DNA from: Dyella humicola
GTDB lineage: Bacteria > Pseudomonadota > Gammaproteobacteria > Xanthomonadales > Rhodanobacteraceae
NCBI RefSeq assembly: GCF_026283945.1
Contig: NZ_JAPDPC010000001.1
Location: 3,224,001-3,288,000 of the forward strand
Reading direction: 5' to 3'
Length of the DNA stretch: 64,000 nucleotides
Part shown: positions 8,976 to 19,276 of the stretch, piece by piece
Layout of the letters: every line of letters begins with the position of its first letter
Position numbering within the stretch: position 1 is the stretch's first letter
Made by a program: the position numbers and the translations under genes
Notes under the pieces: model-generated
The model's database searches: none
What the model saw: only the letters and a program-made list of their open reading frames with translations
What the model was told of the DNA's origin: nothing

Positions 8976-11624
8976 CTAGGTCCGTTTGGCCGTGCCAAGT
9001 CTTTCAAGGAGCGCTTGAAGCAAACGATCCTGTTGCGCGACATCGAGTGGCGCGTCGTGGCGATCCGTGATCAGGAAGAAGTCTTCCACGCGCTCGCCAA
9101 ACGTGGCAATGCGCGCATCATGCACGCGCACGCCAGCATCCGTCATCGCCTGCGCCACGGCCGCCAGCAGACCGGGCCTATCGCTGCATACCAGCGCCAG
9201 ACGCGTGCGTCCGCCAACCGTACTGAACGCGATCTTGGGCGCCGCCTGGAAATGCTTGAGGTGGCGAGACATGCTCCGCCGCGACGGCTGATGTACGTGC
9301 CCCGGCTGGGACAATGCACGATGCAATCGCTGCTTCAACTCTTCTGCACGTTCGGCACTGGCCGGCTTCTGGGTATCGGACTCAAGTAACAGGAACGTGT
9401 CCAACGCCATGCCCGTGGGCGAACTGAGAATGCGCGCCTCCATGACCGACAAATGCAGGCGATCAAGCATCGCCGTTACTGCAGCAAACAGACCATCGCG
9501 ATCGGGCACGTAGACAAAGAGCTCCGTCGTACCGCGAATCGACTGGGGATGAGCTGCCACCAGCGGCGTAGCGCCTTTCGCCTGCAGTATTGCCGCGGTC
9601 TGCCAGGCAATTTGCTCAGGCCGGTGACGCAGAAAACTCGACTCGGGGAAGCCGCGCCACGCACGCAGGCAAGCATCGGCAGTGAAGCCCTCGCTTTCGA
9701 GCAACGCCAACGCCTGTTCGCGGCAAGCGCGCACCCGCGCCGCGGCATCGGGCGGCAACGCGTCCTCGCTGCGCAACGCATAACGTGTCGCCGAATAGAG
9801 ATCGGCCAGCAGGCGATCCTTCCATCCATTCCACAACTTCGGGCTGGTGCCGATGATGTCGGCAATCGTGAGCAAATAGAGCAAATCAAGCCGCTCGCCA
9901 GTGTCGACGGTCTCGGCGAAGCGCTGCACCACGTCCGGATCGGTAATGTCCTGCCGCTGCGCCGTTGTGCTCATCAGCAGGTGCCAGCGCACTAGCCATG
10001 CGACCAATTGCGTGTCGGCCTCGGGCAAACCGAGCCGCCGTCCAAAGGCAAGTGCCTCTTCTTCGCCAAGCACGGAGTGATCGCCACCGCGTCCCTTGGC
10101 GATGTCATGGAACAGCGCGGCGAGCAACAATAGCTCCGGTTGGGGCAGCGTCGGCCATATTTCGCAGGCGATGGGAAACTCCGCCGCCGCGGCCGGATCG
10201 GCGAAGCGAGCCACATTGCGCAGCACGCGCAGCGTGTGCTCATCCACCGTGTAGACATGGAACAGGTCGTACTGCATGCGACCGAATACCGTGCCGAACG
10301 CGGGCAGGATGGCAGCAAGCAAGCCATGGCGATTCATGCGCCACAACGCCTCTACCGCCGGAGCCCCCAGTCGAAGCAAGCACAGGAATGCCGCAAGCAC
10401 ATCTGGATCGTCGGCGAGCGAGCGTTCCAACGCCGCGGTGGCCTGGTGAATGCGGCGCATCGTGTCTGCCGTAAAGCCGACAATGCCTGGCTCCCCCAGT
10501 CGCACGATGAACGCTTCCACCAAGGCGGCGGGCCGGCGCATGAAAAGGTCCGGATCGCGCACCGCAAGGCGCTTGCCGTAACGGATGAATTCCTCACCGA
10601 CCGCCTGCGCTGCGCTTGGCGGTTCGAGCATTTCCTCGAAGCGCTCGGCAATCTGCACGCCTAGGCGCTCCACCTGACTGGCGGCACGATAGTAGCCCTG
10701 CATGAATTGCTCGACGCCGAGGTTCTTCTCGTGTTCGTCCTGGAAACCGAGCTGCGCGGCGAGTGCGCGCTGGTAATCGAACAACAGACGCTCTTCGGCG
10801 CGCCCCGCCTCTAGATGCAAGGCAAAACGGTAACGACGCAGCGTTGCCTCGGCCTGCTCGAGCGTATTCTTTTCAGCGGGATCCAGTAGCCCCTCGCCCA
10901 CCATGTCATCGAAGTCGTCCGCATGCGCGAGTCGACGACCAAGCCAGCGCAGCGCATCGAGTGTACGCAGGCCACCAGGACCATCCTTGAGGTTGGGCTC
11001 CAGGTTGTAAGCCGTATCGTTGTAGCGGGCATGGCGTGCATCGCGCTCGGCCAGACGCACCGCCAGATAGGCGACGGGCGGCCACAGCACCGGATCGGTG
11101 GTGATGGCCTTGATGCTCTCTTCCAACGCCGGGTCACCCACCAGTCGCCGCGCATCCAGCAGGCTGGTGAACACGCTCGCGTCATTCGCAGCCAGCGCAC
11201 GGCATTGCGCCAGATCGCGCACTGCGTGCCCCACTTTCAATCCGATATCCCACAAAGTGGCGAAGCACTGTTCCAGCGCACGCAAGCGTGCCGGGTCCGA
11301 CGGCCCCACCAACGCGAGCAAATCCACATCCGAATAGGGAAACAGCAGGCCACGGCCAAAGCCACCGACGGCAAACAAGGCTGCGCCAGAGACATCACCC
11401 AGGCATGCGGTCCACACGTGCGCCACGATGCGCTGCACTGATTCGCTACGCCGCCGCGCCAGTGCGCTTGCATCGGCACCATCGCGAAAAGCCGTGGCCA
11501 GCGCACGATCGACGTCACCCAACAATTGCCGAAGTGCGCGACGCGCATCCGACGACACACCCGAACGCGGTACCGCCGCAGGCAGGCGAGGCAACGGGGG
11601 CAACACGATCGGGGCGACGGGCAT
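8976..11624 (-). CDS. glnD: [Protein-PII] uridylyltransferase/uridylyl-removing enzyme
   Basis: 882 residues from ATG 11624. A TTG at 11699 would add 25 residues without a better ribosome site. The bifunctional nitrogen sensor uridylylates PII when glutamine is low and removes UMP when it is high. Domains in order: nucleotidyltransferase with [19 protein letters not shown], the GlnD linker helices, an HD hydrolase domain with [14 protein letters not shown], and two C-terminal ACT domains ([16 protein letters not shown] and [16 protein letters not shown]) that bind glutamine. It lies between map and dapD as in other Xanthomonadales. No glnB or glnK is present in this window. Confidence 0.97.
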   Translation of the reverse strand: MPVAPIVLPPLPRLPAAVPRSGVSSDARRALRQLLGDVDRALATAFRDGADASALARRRSESVQRIVAHVWTACLGDVSGAALFAVGGFGRGLLFPYSDVDLLALVGPSDPARLRALEQCFATLWDIGLKVGHAVRDLAQCRALAANDASVFTSLLDARRLVGDPALEESIKAITTDPVLWPPVAYLAVRLAERDARHARYNDTAYNLEPNLKDGPGGLRTLDALRWLGRRLAHADDFDDMVGEGLLDPAEKNTLEQAEATLRRYRFALHLEAGRAEERLLFDYQRALAAQLGFQDEHEKNLGVEQFMQGYYRAASQVERLGVQIAERFEEMLEPPSAAQAVGEEFIRYGKRLAVRDPDLFMRRPAALVEAFIVRLGEPGIVGFTADTMRRIHQATAALERSLADDPDVLAAFLCLLRLGAPAVEALWRMNRHGLLAAILPAFGTVFGRMQYDLFHVYTVDEHTLRVLRNVARFADPAAAAEFPIACEIWPTLPQPELLLLAALFHDIAKGRGGDHSVLGEEEALAFGRRLGLPEADTQLVAWLVRWHLLMSTTAQRQDITDPDVVQRFAETVDTGERLDLLYLLTIADIIGTSPKLWNGWKDRLLADLYSATRYALRSEDALPPDAAARVRACREQALALLESEGFTADACLRAWRGFPESSFLRHRPEQIAWQTAAILQAKGATPLVAAHPQSIRGTTELFVYVPDRDGLFAAVTAMLDRLHLSVMEARILSSPTGMALDTFLLLESDTQKPASAERAEELKQRLHRALSQPGHVHQPSRRSMSRHLKHFQAAPKIAFSTVGGRTRLALVCSDRPGLLAAVAQAMTDAGVRVHDARIATFGERVEDFFLITDRHDAPLDVAQQDRLLQALLERLGTAKRT

Positions 11625-11875
11625 GGGCTTGGTGCGCGTGTGGCAATGCAGCAAGTCTGCCACGCATGGGGACGGGACGGAGGCTTGATATTGCGGCAAT
11701 TCGCTATGCCTGCGGGAAGGGGCGCAAGGCGGCCAGGGACCTTGGGGACGCTATTCAGCCCACGCGGCAGCTAGCCAGCAGCCACGCTGGAGCAATGACG
11801 ATAAGACGGCAGAAATGAAACGGTAAGGCCAGCATGCTCCCTCACCCCAGCCCTCTCCCCAAAGGGAGTGGGAGC

Positions 11876-11899
11876 AAAAAAGGGCCGCCGAAGCGACCC
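11876..11899 (-). terminator. Rho-independent terminator of map
   Basis: Read on the minus strand: GGGTCGC, tetraloop TTCG, GCGGCCC, then six T. The 7-bp stem (one G-T pair) with a UUCG loop starts 10 bp after the map stop codon. Just beyond it (11830-11875) lies a CCCTCACCCC/CTCTCCCC repeat like the one at 3974-4009. Confidence 0.9.
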
Positions 11900-11908
11900 T
11901 CCATCAAC

Positions 11909-12676
11909 TCACAGCGCGTCCGGCCAAGGTGTCAAAATCTCGAACCCATCATCGGTGACCGCAATGGTGTGCTCCCACTGGGCCGACAGCGAATGATCCT
12001 TGGTGACCACCGTCCAGCCATCCGGCAGCTGCTTGGTCTGCGGCTTGCCCGCATTGATCATTGGCTCGACCGTGAAGGTCATGCCCTTCTTCAACTCCAG
12101 GCCGGTGCTCGGACGACCGTAGTGCAGCACCTGCGGTTCGTCGTGATAGACCTTGCCAATGCCGTGCCCGCAATACTCGCGCACCACCGAGAAACCGGCC
12201 GCTTCCGCGTGCTTCTGGATAGCGTGGCCAATATCACCCAGCGTGGCGCCCGGACGCACGGCCTGGATGCCCTGCATCATCGCTTCGTAGGTGGTCTCGA
12301 CCAGGCGCCTGGCAAGCACCGACGGCGTGCCGACGAAGTACATGCGGCTGGTATCGCCGTGCCAGCCGTCTTTGATGACGGTGACGTCGAGATTGATGAT
12401 GTCGCCGTCCTTCAGCAGCTTGCCCGGGGTGGGGATGCCGTGGCAGATCACGTGATTGACCGAGGTGCACAACGTCTTCGGGAAGCCGTTGTAGCCAACG
12501 TTGGCGGGCGTCGCCTTTTGCACATTCACAATGTGCTCGTAGGCAAGCCGGTCCAGGTCCTCGGTGGTGACGCCAGGCTTGACGTGTTCCTTGAGCATGG
12601 CAAGCACTTCAGCGGCCAACTGACCGGCCACGCGCATGCCCTGGATGTCTTCGGGGGTTTTCAATGTAACTGCCAT
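11909..12676 (-). CDS. map: Methionine aminopeptidase, type I
   Basis: 255 residues from ATG 12676. A GTG four codons upstream is possible but has no ribosome site. It removes the initiator methionine from nascent proteins. The pita-bread fold ligands are visible: NHVICHGIP (His), INLDVTVIKDGWHGDTSR (two Asp), GHGIG (His), MTFTVEPMIN (Glu) and QWEHTIAVTDDG (Glu). It diverges from rpsB with a 344-bp gap, the classical map/rpsB arrangement of gammaproteobacteria. It ends at a strong intrinsic terminator, which separates it from glnD. Confidence 0.97.
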   Translation of the reverse strand: MAVTLKTPEDIQGMRVAGQLAAEVLAMLKEHVKPGVTTEDLDRLAYEHIVNVQKATPANVGYNGFPKTLCTSVNHVICHGIPTPGKLLKDGDIINLDVTVIKDGWHGDTSRMYFVGTPSVLARRLVETTYEAMMQGIQAVRPGATLGDIGHAIQKHAEAAGFSVVREYCGHGIGKVYHDEPQVLHYGRPSTGLELKKGMTFTVEPMINAGKPQTKQLPDGWTVVTKDHSLSAQWEHTIAVTDDGFEILTPWPDAL

Positions 12677-12733
12677 AGTTCCGCTCACATGGCGTCAAAC
12701 CGGCCGCATTCAAGCGATGAACCTGCCGGTGAC

Positions 12734-12763
12734 TTGCCGCTCCGCCGGCTTACCGGCTACAAT
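12734..12763 (+). promoter_or_regulatory. Sigma-70-type promoter of rpsB-tsf
   Basis: TTGCCG (12734-12739), 18-bp spacer, TACAAT (12758-12763). Transcription would begin near 12770, leaving a leader of about 250 nt before rpsB. It is the best -35/-10 pair in the map/rpsB gap. Confidence 0.65.
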
Positions 12764-12769
12764 TTCGAA

Positions 12770-13020
12770 GTTTTGCTGACCCCATGTGGCCGTTTCAACG
12801 GATCCCAGATGACGTCGCAATGCGAGGGAGATTGTAACCGCGATGCGGCACAAGCTCCCAAGTCCTTGAATGGACTATCAAACGCCACACACGCATCGGC
12901 ACCGGCTTCGGGGTGCCTCGGTTTGCCTTCACACAATACAGGCGACCGCGGTCGAAGTCGGGGATGCGTGGAGGTCCCAACCCCCGGGCTTACTAAGCCC
13001 TATGAAATTGGAGTTACACC
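12770..13020 (+). promoter_or_regulatory. Long 5' leader of rpsB, possible S2 autoregulatory region
   Basis: About 250 nt without a convincing gene. A perfect hairpin GGGCTT-ACT-AAGCCC (12986-13000) stands just before the ribosome site TTGGAG (13009-13014). In other gammaproteobacteria S2 is known to repress rpsB-tsf by binding its own leader, including a hairpin close to the ribosome site. The same role here is inferred from position and structure only. Confidence 0.5.
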
Positions 13021-13902
13021 ATGGCTCAAGTCACCATGCGTCAGATGCTCGAAGCTGGCGTGCATTTCGGTCACCAGACCCGTTACTGGAACCCGAAGAT
13101 GGCCCCGTACATCTTTGGTGCGCGCGGCAAGATCCACATCATCAATCTCGAAAAGACGCTGCCGCTGTTCACCGACGCGATGAACTTCCTGTCGGCGATC
13201 GCGCAGAAGCGCGGCACCGTGCTGTTCGTCGGCACCAAGCGTTCCGCCCGCGAGCCGTTGGCCGAGGAAGCCGCACGCGCTGGCATGCCCTTCGTCACCG
13301 CTCGCTGGCTCGGCGGCATGCTGACCAACTTCCGCACCGTCAAGCAGTCGGTCGCCCGCCTCAAGGAGCTGGAAGCCGCTGAAACCGACGGCAGCTTCGA
13401 GAAGCTGGTCAAGCACGAAGTGCTGGCTCGTCGCCGTGAGCGCGACAAGCTCGAGAACTCGCTGGGCGGCATCAAGGACATGAACCGCCTGCCGGACGCG
13501 CTGTTCATCATCGATATCGGCCACGAAGACATCGCCGTACAGGAAGCCAAGAAGCTCGGCATCCCGGTCATCGCCGTGGTCGACACCAACTACAACCCGG
13601 AACTGGTTGACTACGCCATCCCGGGTAACGACGACGCCATCCGCGCCATCCAGCTGTACGCCCGCGCTGCCGCTGACTCGATCCTGGAAGGCAAGGCCGC
13701 TGCGCCGTCGGCTGCCCAGGGCGACGCCAACGAGTTCGTCGAGCTGGACGAGGAAGGCAATCCGGTTGCCAAGGACGAGCGCAAGGCCGCTCCGCCGCGC
13801 CGCGACAACCGCGGTCCGGCCAAGAAGGGCGCTGGTGCGCCGCGTCGTGACGGCGGCCGTGGCCGCGGTCGTGGCGACGAGTCGGCGCCGGACGCCGAGT
13901 AA
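13021..13902 (+). CDS. rpsB: 30S ribosomal protein S2
   Basis: 293 residues. The core (to about residue 230) is typical: [39 protein letters not shown] and [20 protein letters not shown]. coli S2 is about 240 residues, so this protein carries an extra C-terminal tail of some 50 residues. It begins acidic ([18 protein letters not shown]) and ends Arg/Gly/Pro-rich ([14 protein letters not shown]). Such tails occur in Xanthomonadales S2 proteins, and their function is not known to me. It is followed 58 bp later by tsf, the conserved rpsB-tsf operon. Confidence 0.98.
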   Translation: MAQVTMRQMLEAGVHFGHQTRYWNPKMAPYIFGARGKIHIINLEKTLPLFTDAMNFLSAIAQKRGTVLFVGTKRSAREPLAEEAARAGMPFVTARWLGGMLTNFRTVKQSVARLKELEAAETDGSFEKLVKHEVLARRRERDKLENSLGGIKDMNRLPDALFIIDIGHEDIAVQEAKKLGIPVIAVVDTNYNPELVDYAIPGNDDAIRAIQLYARAAADSILEGKAAAPSAAQGDANEFVELDEEGNPVAKDERKAAPPRRDNRGPAKKGAGAPRRDGGRGRGRGDESAPDAE

Positions 13903-13960
13903 GCCTGCCCTGCCCCGGCCCGCAAGGGTCGGGGCGCATCAAAGATTTTGAGGAACCCAG

Positions 13961-14839
13961 ATGACTGCCATTACCGCAAAACTGGTTAGCGAACTGCGCG
14001 AGCGTTCGGGCGCCGGCATGATGGATTGCAAGAAGGCCCTGGTCGAGAACAGCGGCGACATCGAAGCCGCGGTCGAATACCTGCGCAAGACCGGCCTGGC
14101 CAAGGCCGACAAGAAGGCCAGCCGCGTTGCCGCTGAAGGCCTGATCGCCGCCGCCTCCGCCAACGGCCAGGCCGTGCTGGTCGAAGTCAACAGCGAAACC
14201 GACTTCGTCTCCAAGGCGCCGAACTTCAAGGAATTCGCCGACTCCGTCGCCAACGTCGCCCTGACCTCGGGCGCCATCGACGTCGACGCGCTGAAGGCTA
14301 CCGCCCATCCGGCCGGCGGCACCGTCGAAGAGGCCACCAAGACGCAGATCGCCACTATCGGCGAGAACATCCAGGTTCGCCGCATGGTCCGCATCAGCAA
14401 CGATGGCCCGTTGGCCACGTACCTGCACGGCGGCCGCATCGGCGTGATCGTGGCGCTCAAGGGCGGCTCGGAAGAGCTGGCCAAGGGCATCGCCATGCAC
14501 GTGGCGGCCATGAACCCGCCGCACATCAAGCCCGAGGACGTCCCGGCCGAGTTCATCGCGAAGGAAAAGGACATCGCGCTGAGCCAGATGACCGACAAGG
14601 ACAAGGCCAAGCCGGCCGAGATCCTGGAAAAGATCATCTCCGGCAAGATCAACAAGATCGTCTCGGAAGTGACCCTGGTCGGCCAGCCGTACGTGCTGGA
14701 CACCAATGTCACGGTTGGCGACGCCCTCAAGAAGGAAGGCGCTGACGTGGTTGCCGTGGCCCGTCTGGTTGTGGGCGAAGGCATCGAGAAGGTGCAGGAA
14801 GACTACCTGGCCGAAGTGGCGAAGGCGATGCAGGTCTAA
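13961..14839 (+). CDS. tsf: Translation elongation factor Ts
   Basis: 292 residues. EF-Ts exchanges GDP for GTP on EF-Tu. The N-terminal UBA-like domain is seen as [24 protein letters not shown], followed by [12 protein letters not shown] and the coiled-coil and dimerisation core. The AGTAGGAACCC-like region upstream supplies a ribosome site (GAGGAACCC, ATG 13961). It forms a unit with rpsB and is closed by the terminator at 14866-14889. Confidence 0.98.
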   Translation: MTAITAKLVSELRERSGAGMMDCKKALVENSGDIEAAVEYLRKTGLAKADKKASRVAAEGLIAAASANGQAVLVEVNSETDFVSKAPNFKEFADSVANVALTSGAIDVDALKATAHPAGGTVEEATKTQIATIGENIQVRRMVRISNDGPLATYLHGGRIGVIVALKGGSEELAKGIAMHVAAMNPPHIKPEDVPAEFIAKEKDIALSQMTDKDKAKPAEILEKIISGKINKIVSEVTLVGQPYVLDTNVTVGDALKKEGADVVAVARLVVGEGIEKVQEDYLAEVAKAMQV

Positions 14840-14865
14840 GGACCTCGCTGCCGTCAGGCCTGGAG

Positions 14866-14889
14866 AGCCGCGGGAAACCGCGGCTTTTC
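14866..14889 (+). terminator. Rho-independent terminator after tsf
   Basis: AGCCGCGG (14866-14873), GAAA loop, CCGCGGCT (14878-14885), then TTTT. It has a perfect 8-bp stem 26 bp after the tsf stop codon. Confidence 0.92.
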
Positions 14890-15010
14890 TGCTTTATGAA
14901 TGCCCGTTTCTGGCCCACCCTCCCTCCACCCCAGGCGGGACGCTGCTTCCCCTTTGGAGCGGAGGCCAAGTTCGAAACGGGAGCGCTCCGCCCCGCGGCG
15001 GCATAAAACT

Positions 15011-15040
15011 CTTACCCGCTCGCGTCGCTGTCGTTACAAT
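15011..15040 (+). promoter_or_regulatory. Probable pyrH promoter
   Basis: CTTACC (15011-15016), 18-bp spacer, TACAAT (15035-15040), 35 bp before ATG 15075. The -10 box is good and the -35 box is weak. It lies just downstream of the tsf terminator, so pyrH needs its own promoter. Confidence 0.6.
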
Positions 15041-15074
15041 GCGTGCGTTTTGCCCCACACAATCCGGAGACCCC

Positions 15075-15797
15075 ATGAGCGCTCAGCTTAACTATCGTCG
15101 TATCCTGCTCAAGCTCTCCGGTGAAGCCCTGATGGGCGAGGCCGACTACGGCATCGACCCGAAAGTCATCGGCCGCCTTGCCGACGAAATCATCGAAGTG
15201 CAGAAGGCCGGCATCCAGATCGGCGTGGTCATCGGTGGCGGCAATATTTTCCGCGGCGCAGGCCTCGCTGCAGCCGGTATGGATCGTGTCACCGGCGACC
15301 ACATGGGCATGCTCGCCACGGTGATGAATGCGCTGGCCATGCAGGACGCCATCGAGCGTCGCGGTGGCTACGCCCGCGTGATGAGCGCCATCCCGATCCA
15401 TGACGTCGCCGAGGACTACATCCGCCGCCGCGCGATCCGCCATATCGAGAAGGGTCGCATCGTGCTGTTCGCTGCCGGTACCGGCAACCCGTTCTTCACC
15501 ACCGACTCGGCTGCCGCACTGCGCGCGGTGGAAGTGGGTGCGAACCTGCTGCTCAAGGCGACCAAGGTCGATGGCGTCTACACCGCCGATCCTGCACGCC
15601 ACGCCGACGCCACGCGCTACGACCATCTCACCTACGACCAGGTGATCGAACGCAAGCTGGCGGTGATGGATACGGCGGCCATCGCACTGTGCCGCGACCA
15701 TGGCATGCCGCTGCGCATCTATGACATGACGGTACCCGGCAGCCTCATGCGCATCATGGGCGGCGAGGCGATCGGCACGCTCGTTTCCGAAGACTGA
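15075..15797 (+). CDS. pyrH: UMP kinase
   Basis: 240 residues from ATG 15075, behind the ribosome site CCGGAGA. The open frame reaches upstream to 14706, but that part overlaps tsf. UMP kinase phosphorylates UMP to UDP in pyrimidine synthesis and is allosterically tuned by GTP and UTP. Amino-acid kinase fold motifs: [40 protein letters not shown] and [16 protein letters not shown]. Its place between tsf and frr is conserved across bacteria. Confidence 0.98.
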   Translation: MSAQLNYRRILLKLSGEALMGEADYGIDPKVIGRLADEIIEVQKAGIQIGVVIGGGNIFRGAGLAAAGMDRVTGDHMGMLATVMNALAMQDAIERRGGYARVMSAIPIHDVAEDYIRRRAIRHIEKGRIVLFAAGTGNPFFTTDSAAALRAVEVGANLLLKATKVDGVYTADPARHADATRYDHLTYDQVIERKLAVMDTAAIALCRDHGMPLRIYDMTVPGSLMRIMGGEAIGTLVSED

Positions 15798-15809
15798 TCC
15801 TTATTGCTC

Positions 15810-15842
15810 CCTCTCCTCTTTGGGTAACCCGAAGGGGAGAGG
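15810..15842. terminator. Hairpin between pyrH and frr
   Basis: A 15-bp stem with two G-T pairs and a TAA loop: CCTCTCCTCTTTGGG (15810-15824) pairs with CCCGAAGGGGAGAGG (15828-15842). There is no T-run. It may terminate or attenuate pyrH mRNA, since frr appears to have its own promoter. The CTCTCC words also match the dispersed repeats at 3974 and 11840. Confidence 0.55.
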
Positions 15843-15861
15843 AGGCCAATCTTGCAAGCTC

Positions 15862-15889
15862 CTTCCGCCTCGCAGCCCCCTGCTATACT
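15862..15889 (+). promoter_or_regulatory. Probable frr promoter
   Basis: -10 box TATACT (15884-15889), 33 bp before ATG 15922. A weak -35 CTTCCG (15862-15867) lies at 16-bp spacing. Confidence 0.5.
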
Positions 15890-15921
15890 CGTGGGCTTGC
15901 ACGCTATACCGGGTGACCTCC

Positions 15922-16479
15922 ATGCTTAACGACATCAAGACCGATGCCCAGACCCGCATGGGCAAGAGCATCGACTCGCTCAAGCACGACCTGACTCGCC
16001 TGCGCACCGGCCGCGCCAGTACGGCGCTGGTGGAGGGCATCAAGGTGCCTTACTACGGTTCGGACATGCCGCTGAATCAGGTCGCGACGATCGCTCTGGG
16101 CGACTCGCGCTCCATCATCATCACCCCGTTCGAGAAGACTCTGATCGCGCCGATCGAAAAAGCCATCATGGCGTCGGATGTCGGCATCACGCCCACCACC
16201 GCCGGCGTCGTCATTCGCTTGAACATGCCGCCGCTGACAGAGGAGCGCCGCAAGGAGCTCGCCAAGCACGTGGCACACGAGGGCGAGAACGCGAAAGTTG
16301 CCATCCGCAATGTGCGTCGCGATGCCTTGCAGCAGGTCAAGGATCTGCTCAAGGAAAAGCTGATCACCGAAGACGAAGAGCGCAAGGCCGAGGACGAGAT
16401 CCAGAAGCTGACCGACCGCTTCGTGAAGGATGTCGACAGCGTGGTGAAGCACAAGGAAGAGGAGCTGATGGCGCTCTGA
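15922..16479 (+). CDS. frr: Ribosome recycling factor
   Basis: 185 residues from ATG 15922, exactly the family length. Earlier frame starts lie inside the promoter region. RRF with EF-G splits post-termination ribosomes. Signatures: MGKSIDSLKHDLTRLRTGRA, PFEKTLIAPIEKAI, LTEERRKELAKH and the C-terminal helix ending KHKEEELMAL. It is followed 18 bp later by uppS. Confidence 0.98.
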   Translation: MLNDIKTDAQTRMGKSIDSLKHDLTRLRTGRASTALVEGIKVPYYGSDMPLNQVATIALGDSRSIIITPFEKTLIAPIEKAIMASDVGITPTTAGVVIRLNMPPLTEERRKELAKHVAHEGENAKVAIRNVRRDALQQVKDLLKEKLITEDEERKAEDEIQKLTDRFVKDVDSVVKHKEEELMAL

Positions 16480-16497
16480 GCGCCATCGCCCTGCACT

Positions 16498-17235
16498 ATG
16501 ACCAGCGCCGATCCTGCGCGGATACCGCGCCACATCGCCATCGTGATGGATGGCAACGGCCGCTGGGCGAAGCTCCGCCATCGGCCACGCACTTTTGGCC
16601 ATAACGCTGGACGCAAGGCGGTCCGCGATGTGGTCGAGGGCTGCCTGCGCCAGGGCGTTAAGGTACTTACGCTGTTCGCGTTCTCCAGCGAGAACTGGCA
16701 GCGTCCGCAGGAAGAGGTCGGCGCGCTGATGGAGCTGTTCCTTCGTGCGCTGGACAAGGAAGTGGACGAGTTGCACAGCAACGAGGTGCGCCTGCGTTTC
16801 GTCGGCGACCTGAGCGCCTTCGACAACGGCATGCGCCAGCGCATGACTGCCGCCATGGCGCGAACGGCCGGCAATGATGCCCTGCATCTGAACGTGGCCA
16901 TGAACTACGGCGGCCGCTGGGACATCGTGCAGGCCGCACGCAAGGCTGCCGAGTCGGTAGCACGCGGCGAACTACGCGCCGACGAGATTGACGAAGCCGT
17001 GCTCGGCCACGGGATGAGCCTGGCCGACTTGCCGCCGCTCGATCTTTTCATCCGCACCGGCGGCGAATGCCGCGTCAGCAATTTCTTATTGTGGCAACTG
17101 GCTTACGCTGAGCTACATTTCACCGATACCCTCTGGCCCGACTTCGACCAGGCTTGCCTGCGCAGTGCCATTGAGGACTATGCACGCCGTGAACGCCGCT
17201 TCGGCCGTACCGGCGAGCAAGTTGCCCAGCGTTAA
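16498..17235 (+). CDS. uppS: Isoprenyl transferase (undecaprenyl diphosphate synthase)
   Basis: 245 residues. A cis-prenyltransferase that extends farnesyl diphosphate with isopentenyl diphosphate to make the C55 carrier for peptidoglycan and O-antigen. Conserved regions: HIAIVMDGNGRWAKLR (catalytic Asp18), GHNAGRKAVRDVV, TLFAFSSENWQRP, NYGGRWDI and the C-terminal RTGGECRVSNFLLWQLAYAE. Its substrate is made by ispA about 20 kb away in this window. It precedes cdsA by 13 bp. Confidence 0.98.
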   Translation: MTSADPARIPRHIAIVMDGNGRWAKLRHRPRTFGHNAGRKAVRDVVEGCLRQGVKVLTLFAFSSENWQRPQEEVGALMELFLRALDKEVDELHSNEVRLRFVGDLSAFDNGMRQRMTAAMARTAGNDALHLNVAMNYGGRWDIVQAARKAAESVARGELRADEIDEAVLGHGMSLADLPPLDLFIRTGGECRVSNFLLWQLAYAELHFTDTLWPDFDQACLRSAIEDYARRERRFGRTGEQVAQR

Positions 17236-17248
17236 CCCAAGGACCCAC

Positions 17249-18067
17249 ATGCTGCTCCAGCGCACCCTTACCGCACTGCTGCTCGCTCCGTTGGTGATCC
17301 TGCTGATCCTGCTGGCGCCGAACTGGTTGTTTGCTCCCATCGTTGCCATCGCCTTTCTCGCTGCCATGTGGGAATGGACCAGTCTTTCCGGCGTGCAGGA
17401 CACCGCATCGCGTGCCGCACTGGTAACGCTTACCGCCGTGCTGCTGGCCCTGTGCTGGTGGGTGCGCGATAGCGCGTGGTGGCCGCTGCTGATCGGCATA
17501 GGCGTCGCGTGGTGGTTGCTCACGGGCCAATGGTTGCGTCATTTCGCCTTCGCCGCCGCGCCGACCCGCGAAAACCGTCTGATCAAGCTGGGCGCGGGAC
17601 TGCTAGTGATCGTGCCCGCATGGGTGGCGGTGGTATCCGTGCATGGCTCGGGCGATCGCGGTCAATGGTGGACCCTGCTCGCTCTGTTCATCGTCTGGGC
17701 CGCTGATATCGGCGCCTATTTCAGCGGCCGCCAGTTCGGCCGTCGCAAACTCGCACCGACGATCAGCCCGGGCAAGACCTGGGCCGGCGTCTACGGCGCG
17801 TTCGTGGCCGGCGCGCTGGTCGCGCTGGGTGGCGGCTGGTTGCTGGGCTTGCAGGACGGCAAGCTGCTGGGCCTGCTGGTGCTGTCTGTCATTACCGTGG
17901 TCGCATCGATCGTCGGCGATCTGCTGGAAAGCCTGATGAAGCGGCACGCCGCGGTGAAGGATTCCGGCAGCCTGTTTCCTGGCCATGGCGGCATGCTGGA
18001 TCGTCTCGACAGCGTGTTCGCGGCCATGCCCGTGTTCGCGGCCGGCATGCTCTTGCTGGGCCTATGA
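17249..18067 (+). CDS. cdsA: Phosphatidate cytidylyltransferase
   Basis: 272 residues from ATG 17249, behind AAGGA. The upstream frame extension overlaps uppS and is rejected. An integral membrane enzyme making CDP-diacylglycerol from phosphatidate and CTP, it has about eight hydrophobic segments. The C-terminal CTP-transferase signature is intact: [20 protein letters not shown] followed by GMLDRLDS. Its last bases overlap dxr by 4 bp (ATGA), which suggests coupled translation. Confidence 0.97.
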   Translation: MLLQRTLTALLLAPLVILLILLAPNWLFAPIVAIAFLAAMWEWTSLSGVQDTASRAALVTLTAVLLALCWWVRDSAWWPLLIGIGVAWWLLTGQWLRHFAFAAAPTRENRLIKLGAGLLVIVPAWVAVVSVHGSGDRGQWWTLLALFIVWAADIGAYFSGRQFGRRKLAPTISPGKTWAGVYGAFVAGALVALGGGWLLGLQDGKLLGLLVLSVITVVASIVGDLLESLMKRHAAVKDSGSLFPGHGGMLDRLDSVFAAMPVFAAGMLLLGL

Positions 18068-19254
18068 ACACCTCCGGTTTGCGCAAGGTCGCCGTGCTTG
18101 GGGCCACCGGCTCGATTGGCGGCAGCACACTCAACGTGATTGCCCGCCACCCGGATCGCTTCCGCGCCAGCGTACTCACCGCGCACCGCGATGTCGCGGC
18201 GCTGGCGGAGCTATGCGCCCGGCACCAGCCCGACCTGGCCGTCATCGCCGATCCCACCCTGGAGGGCGAGCTGGCGCGTCGCCTGGCCGCGGCGGGCGTG
18301 CGCTGCGAGATTGCCAGCGGCCATGACGCCCTCACGGCTGCCGCGTCGGGCGCGCTGTGCGACACCGTGGTCGCCGCCATCGTCGGCGCAGCCGGCCTCG
18401 ACTCCACCCTTGCGGCCGCGCGGACGGGCAAGCGTCTGCTGCTGGCCAACAAGGAATCCATCGTGATGGCCGGTCCGCTGCTGCTGGAGGCGCTTGCCAC
18501 CGGTGGCGGCGAGCTGATTCCGGTGGATTCCGAGCACAACGCGATATTCCAATGCCTGCCCGGCGGTCGTCCCGACCTTGCGCGCAGCGGCGTGCGTCGC
18601 CTGATACTCACGGCTTCGGGCGGCCCCTTCCGCGGTCGCACTCGCGCCGAACTGGCCGGGGTCACGCCGGAGCAGGCCTGCAAGCACCCCAATTGGGTCA
18701 TGGGCCGCAAGATTTCGGTCGATTCGGCCACCCTGATGAACAAGGGTCTCGAGGTCATTGAGGCGCACCATCTGTTCGGCGCCTCCGCCGACGCCATCGA
18801 GGTACTGGTGCACCCCCAGAGCCTGGTGCATTCGCTGGTCGACTACGTCGATGGCTCGGTGCTTGCGCAACTGGGCAACCCCGATATGCGCACCGCCATC
18901 GCCCATGCGCTGGCCTGGCCCGAGCGCATCACGGCGGGCGTGGCTCCGCTCGACCTCGCATCGTGCGCGCCGCTGGCGTTCGAGCAACCCGACCTCGCCA
19001 CCTTCCGTTGCCTCGGGCTGGCCTTCCAGGCCCTGCGCGCGGGCGGTGACGCACCGGCCATCCTCAACGCCGCGAACGAAGTGGCGGTCGAGGCCTTTCT
19101 CGCCGGCGGCCTGCCCTTCCTGGCGATCGCCGATCTCGTGGAGAGCGTACTTACGGAACTGCCGGCCGAACCCGTGGTCGATCTCCAGTCTCTGAATGAA
19201 CGCGACCGGATGGCCCGTGACGCCGCCCGACGCATTCTCCGCAACCTGTGCTGA
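18064..19254 (+). CDS. dxr: 1-deoxy-D-xylulose 5-phosphate reductoisomerase
   Basis: 396 residues. It converts DXP to MEP with NADPH, the first committed step of the MEP isoprenoid pathway. The Rossmann motif [15 protein letters not shown] opens the protein. The metal-binding and catalytic region [12 protein letters not shown] and the loop [13 protein letters not shown] are present. The substrate-binding stretch [20 protein letters not shown] is also present. No dxs gene lies in the window. It is coupled to cdsA and followed 22 bp later by rseP. Confidence 0.98.
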   Translation: MNTSGLRKVAVLGATGSIGGSTLNVIARHPDRFRASVLTAHRDVAALAELCARHQPDLAVIADPTLEGELARRLAAAGVRCEIASGHDALTAAASGALCDTVVAAIVGAAGLDSTLAAARTGKRLLLANKESIVMAGPLLLEALATGGGELIPVDSEHNAIFQCLPGGRPDLARSGVRRLILTASGGPFRGRTRAELAGVTPEQACKHPNWVMGRKISVDSATLMNKGLEVIEAHHLFGASADAIEVLVHPQSLVHSLVDYVDGSVLAQLGNPDMRTAIAHALAWPERITAGVAPLDLASCAPLAFEQPDLATFRCLGLAFQALRAGGDAPAILNAANEVAVEAFLAGGLPFLAIADLVESVLTELPAEPVVDLQSLNERDRMARDAARRILRNLC

Positions 19255-19276
19255 CAAGCCTGATAAGCTCTTACTG

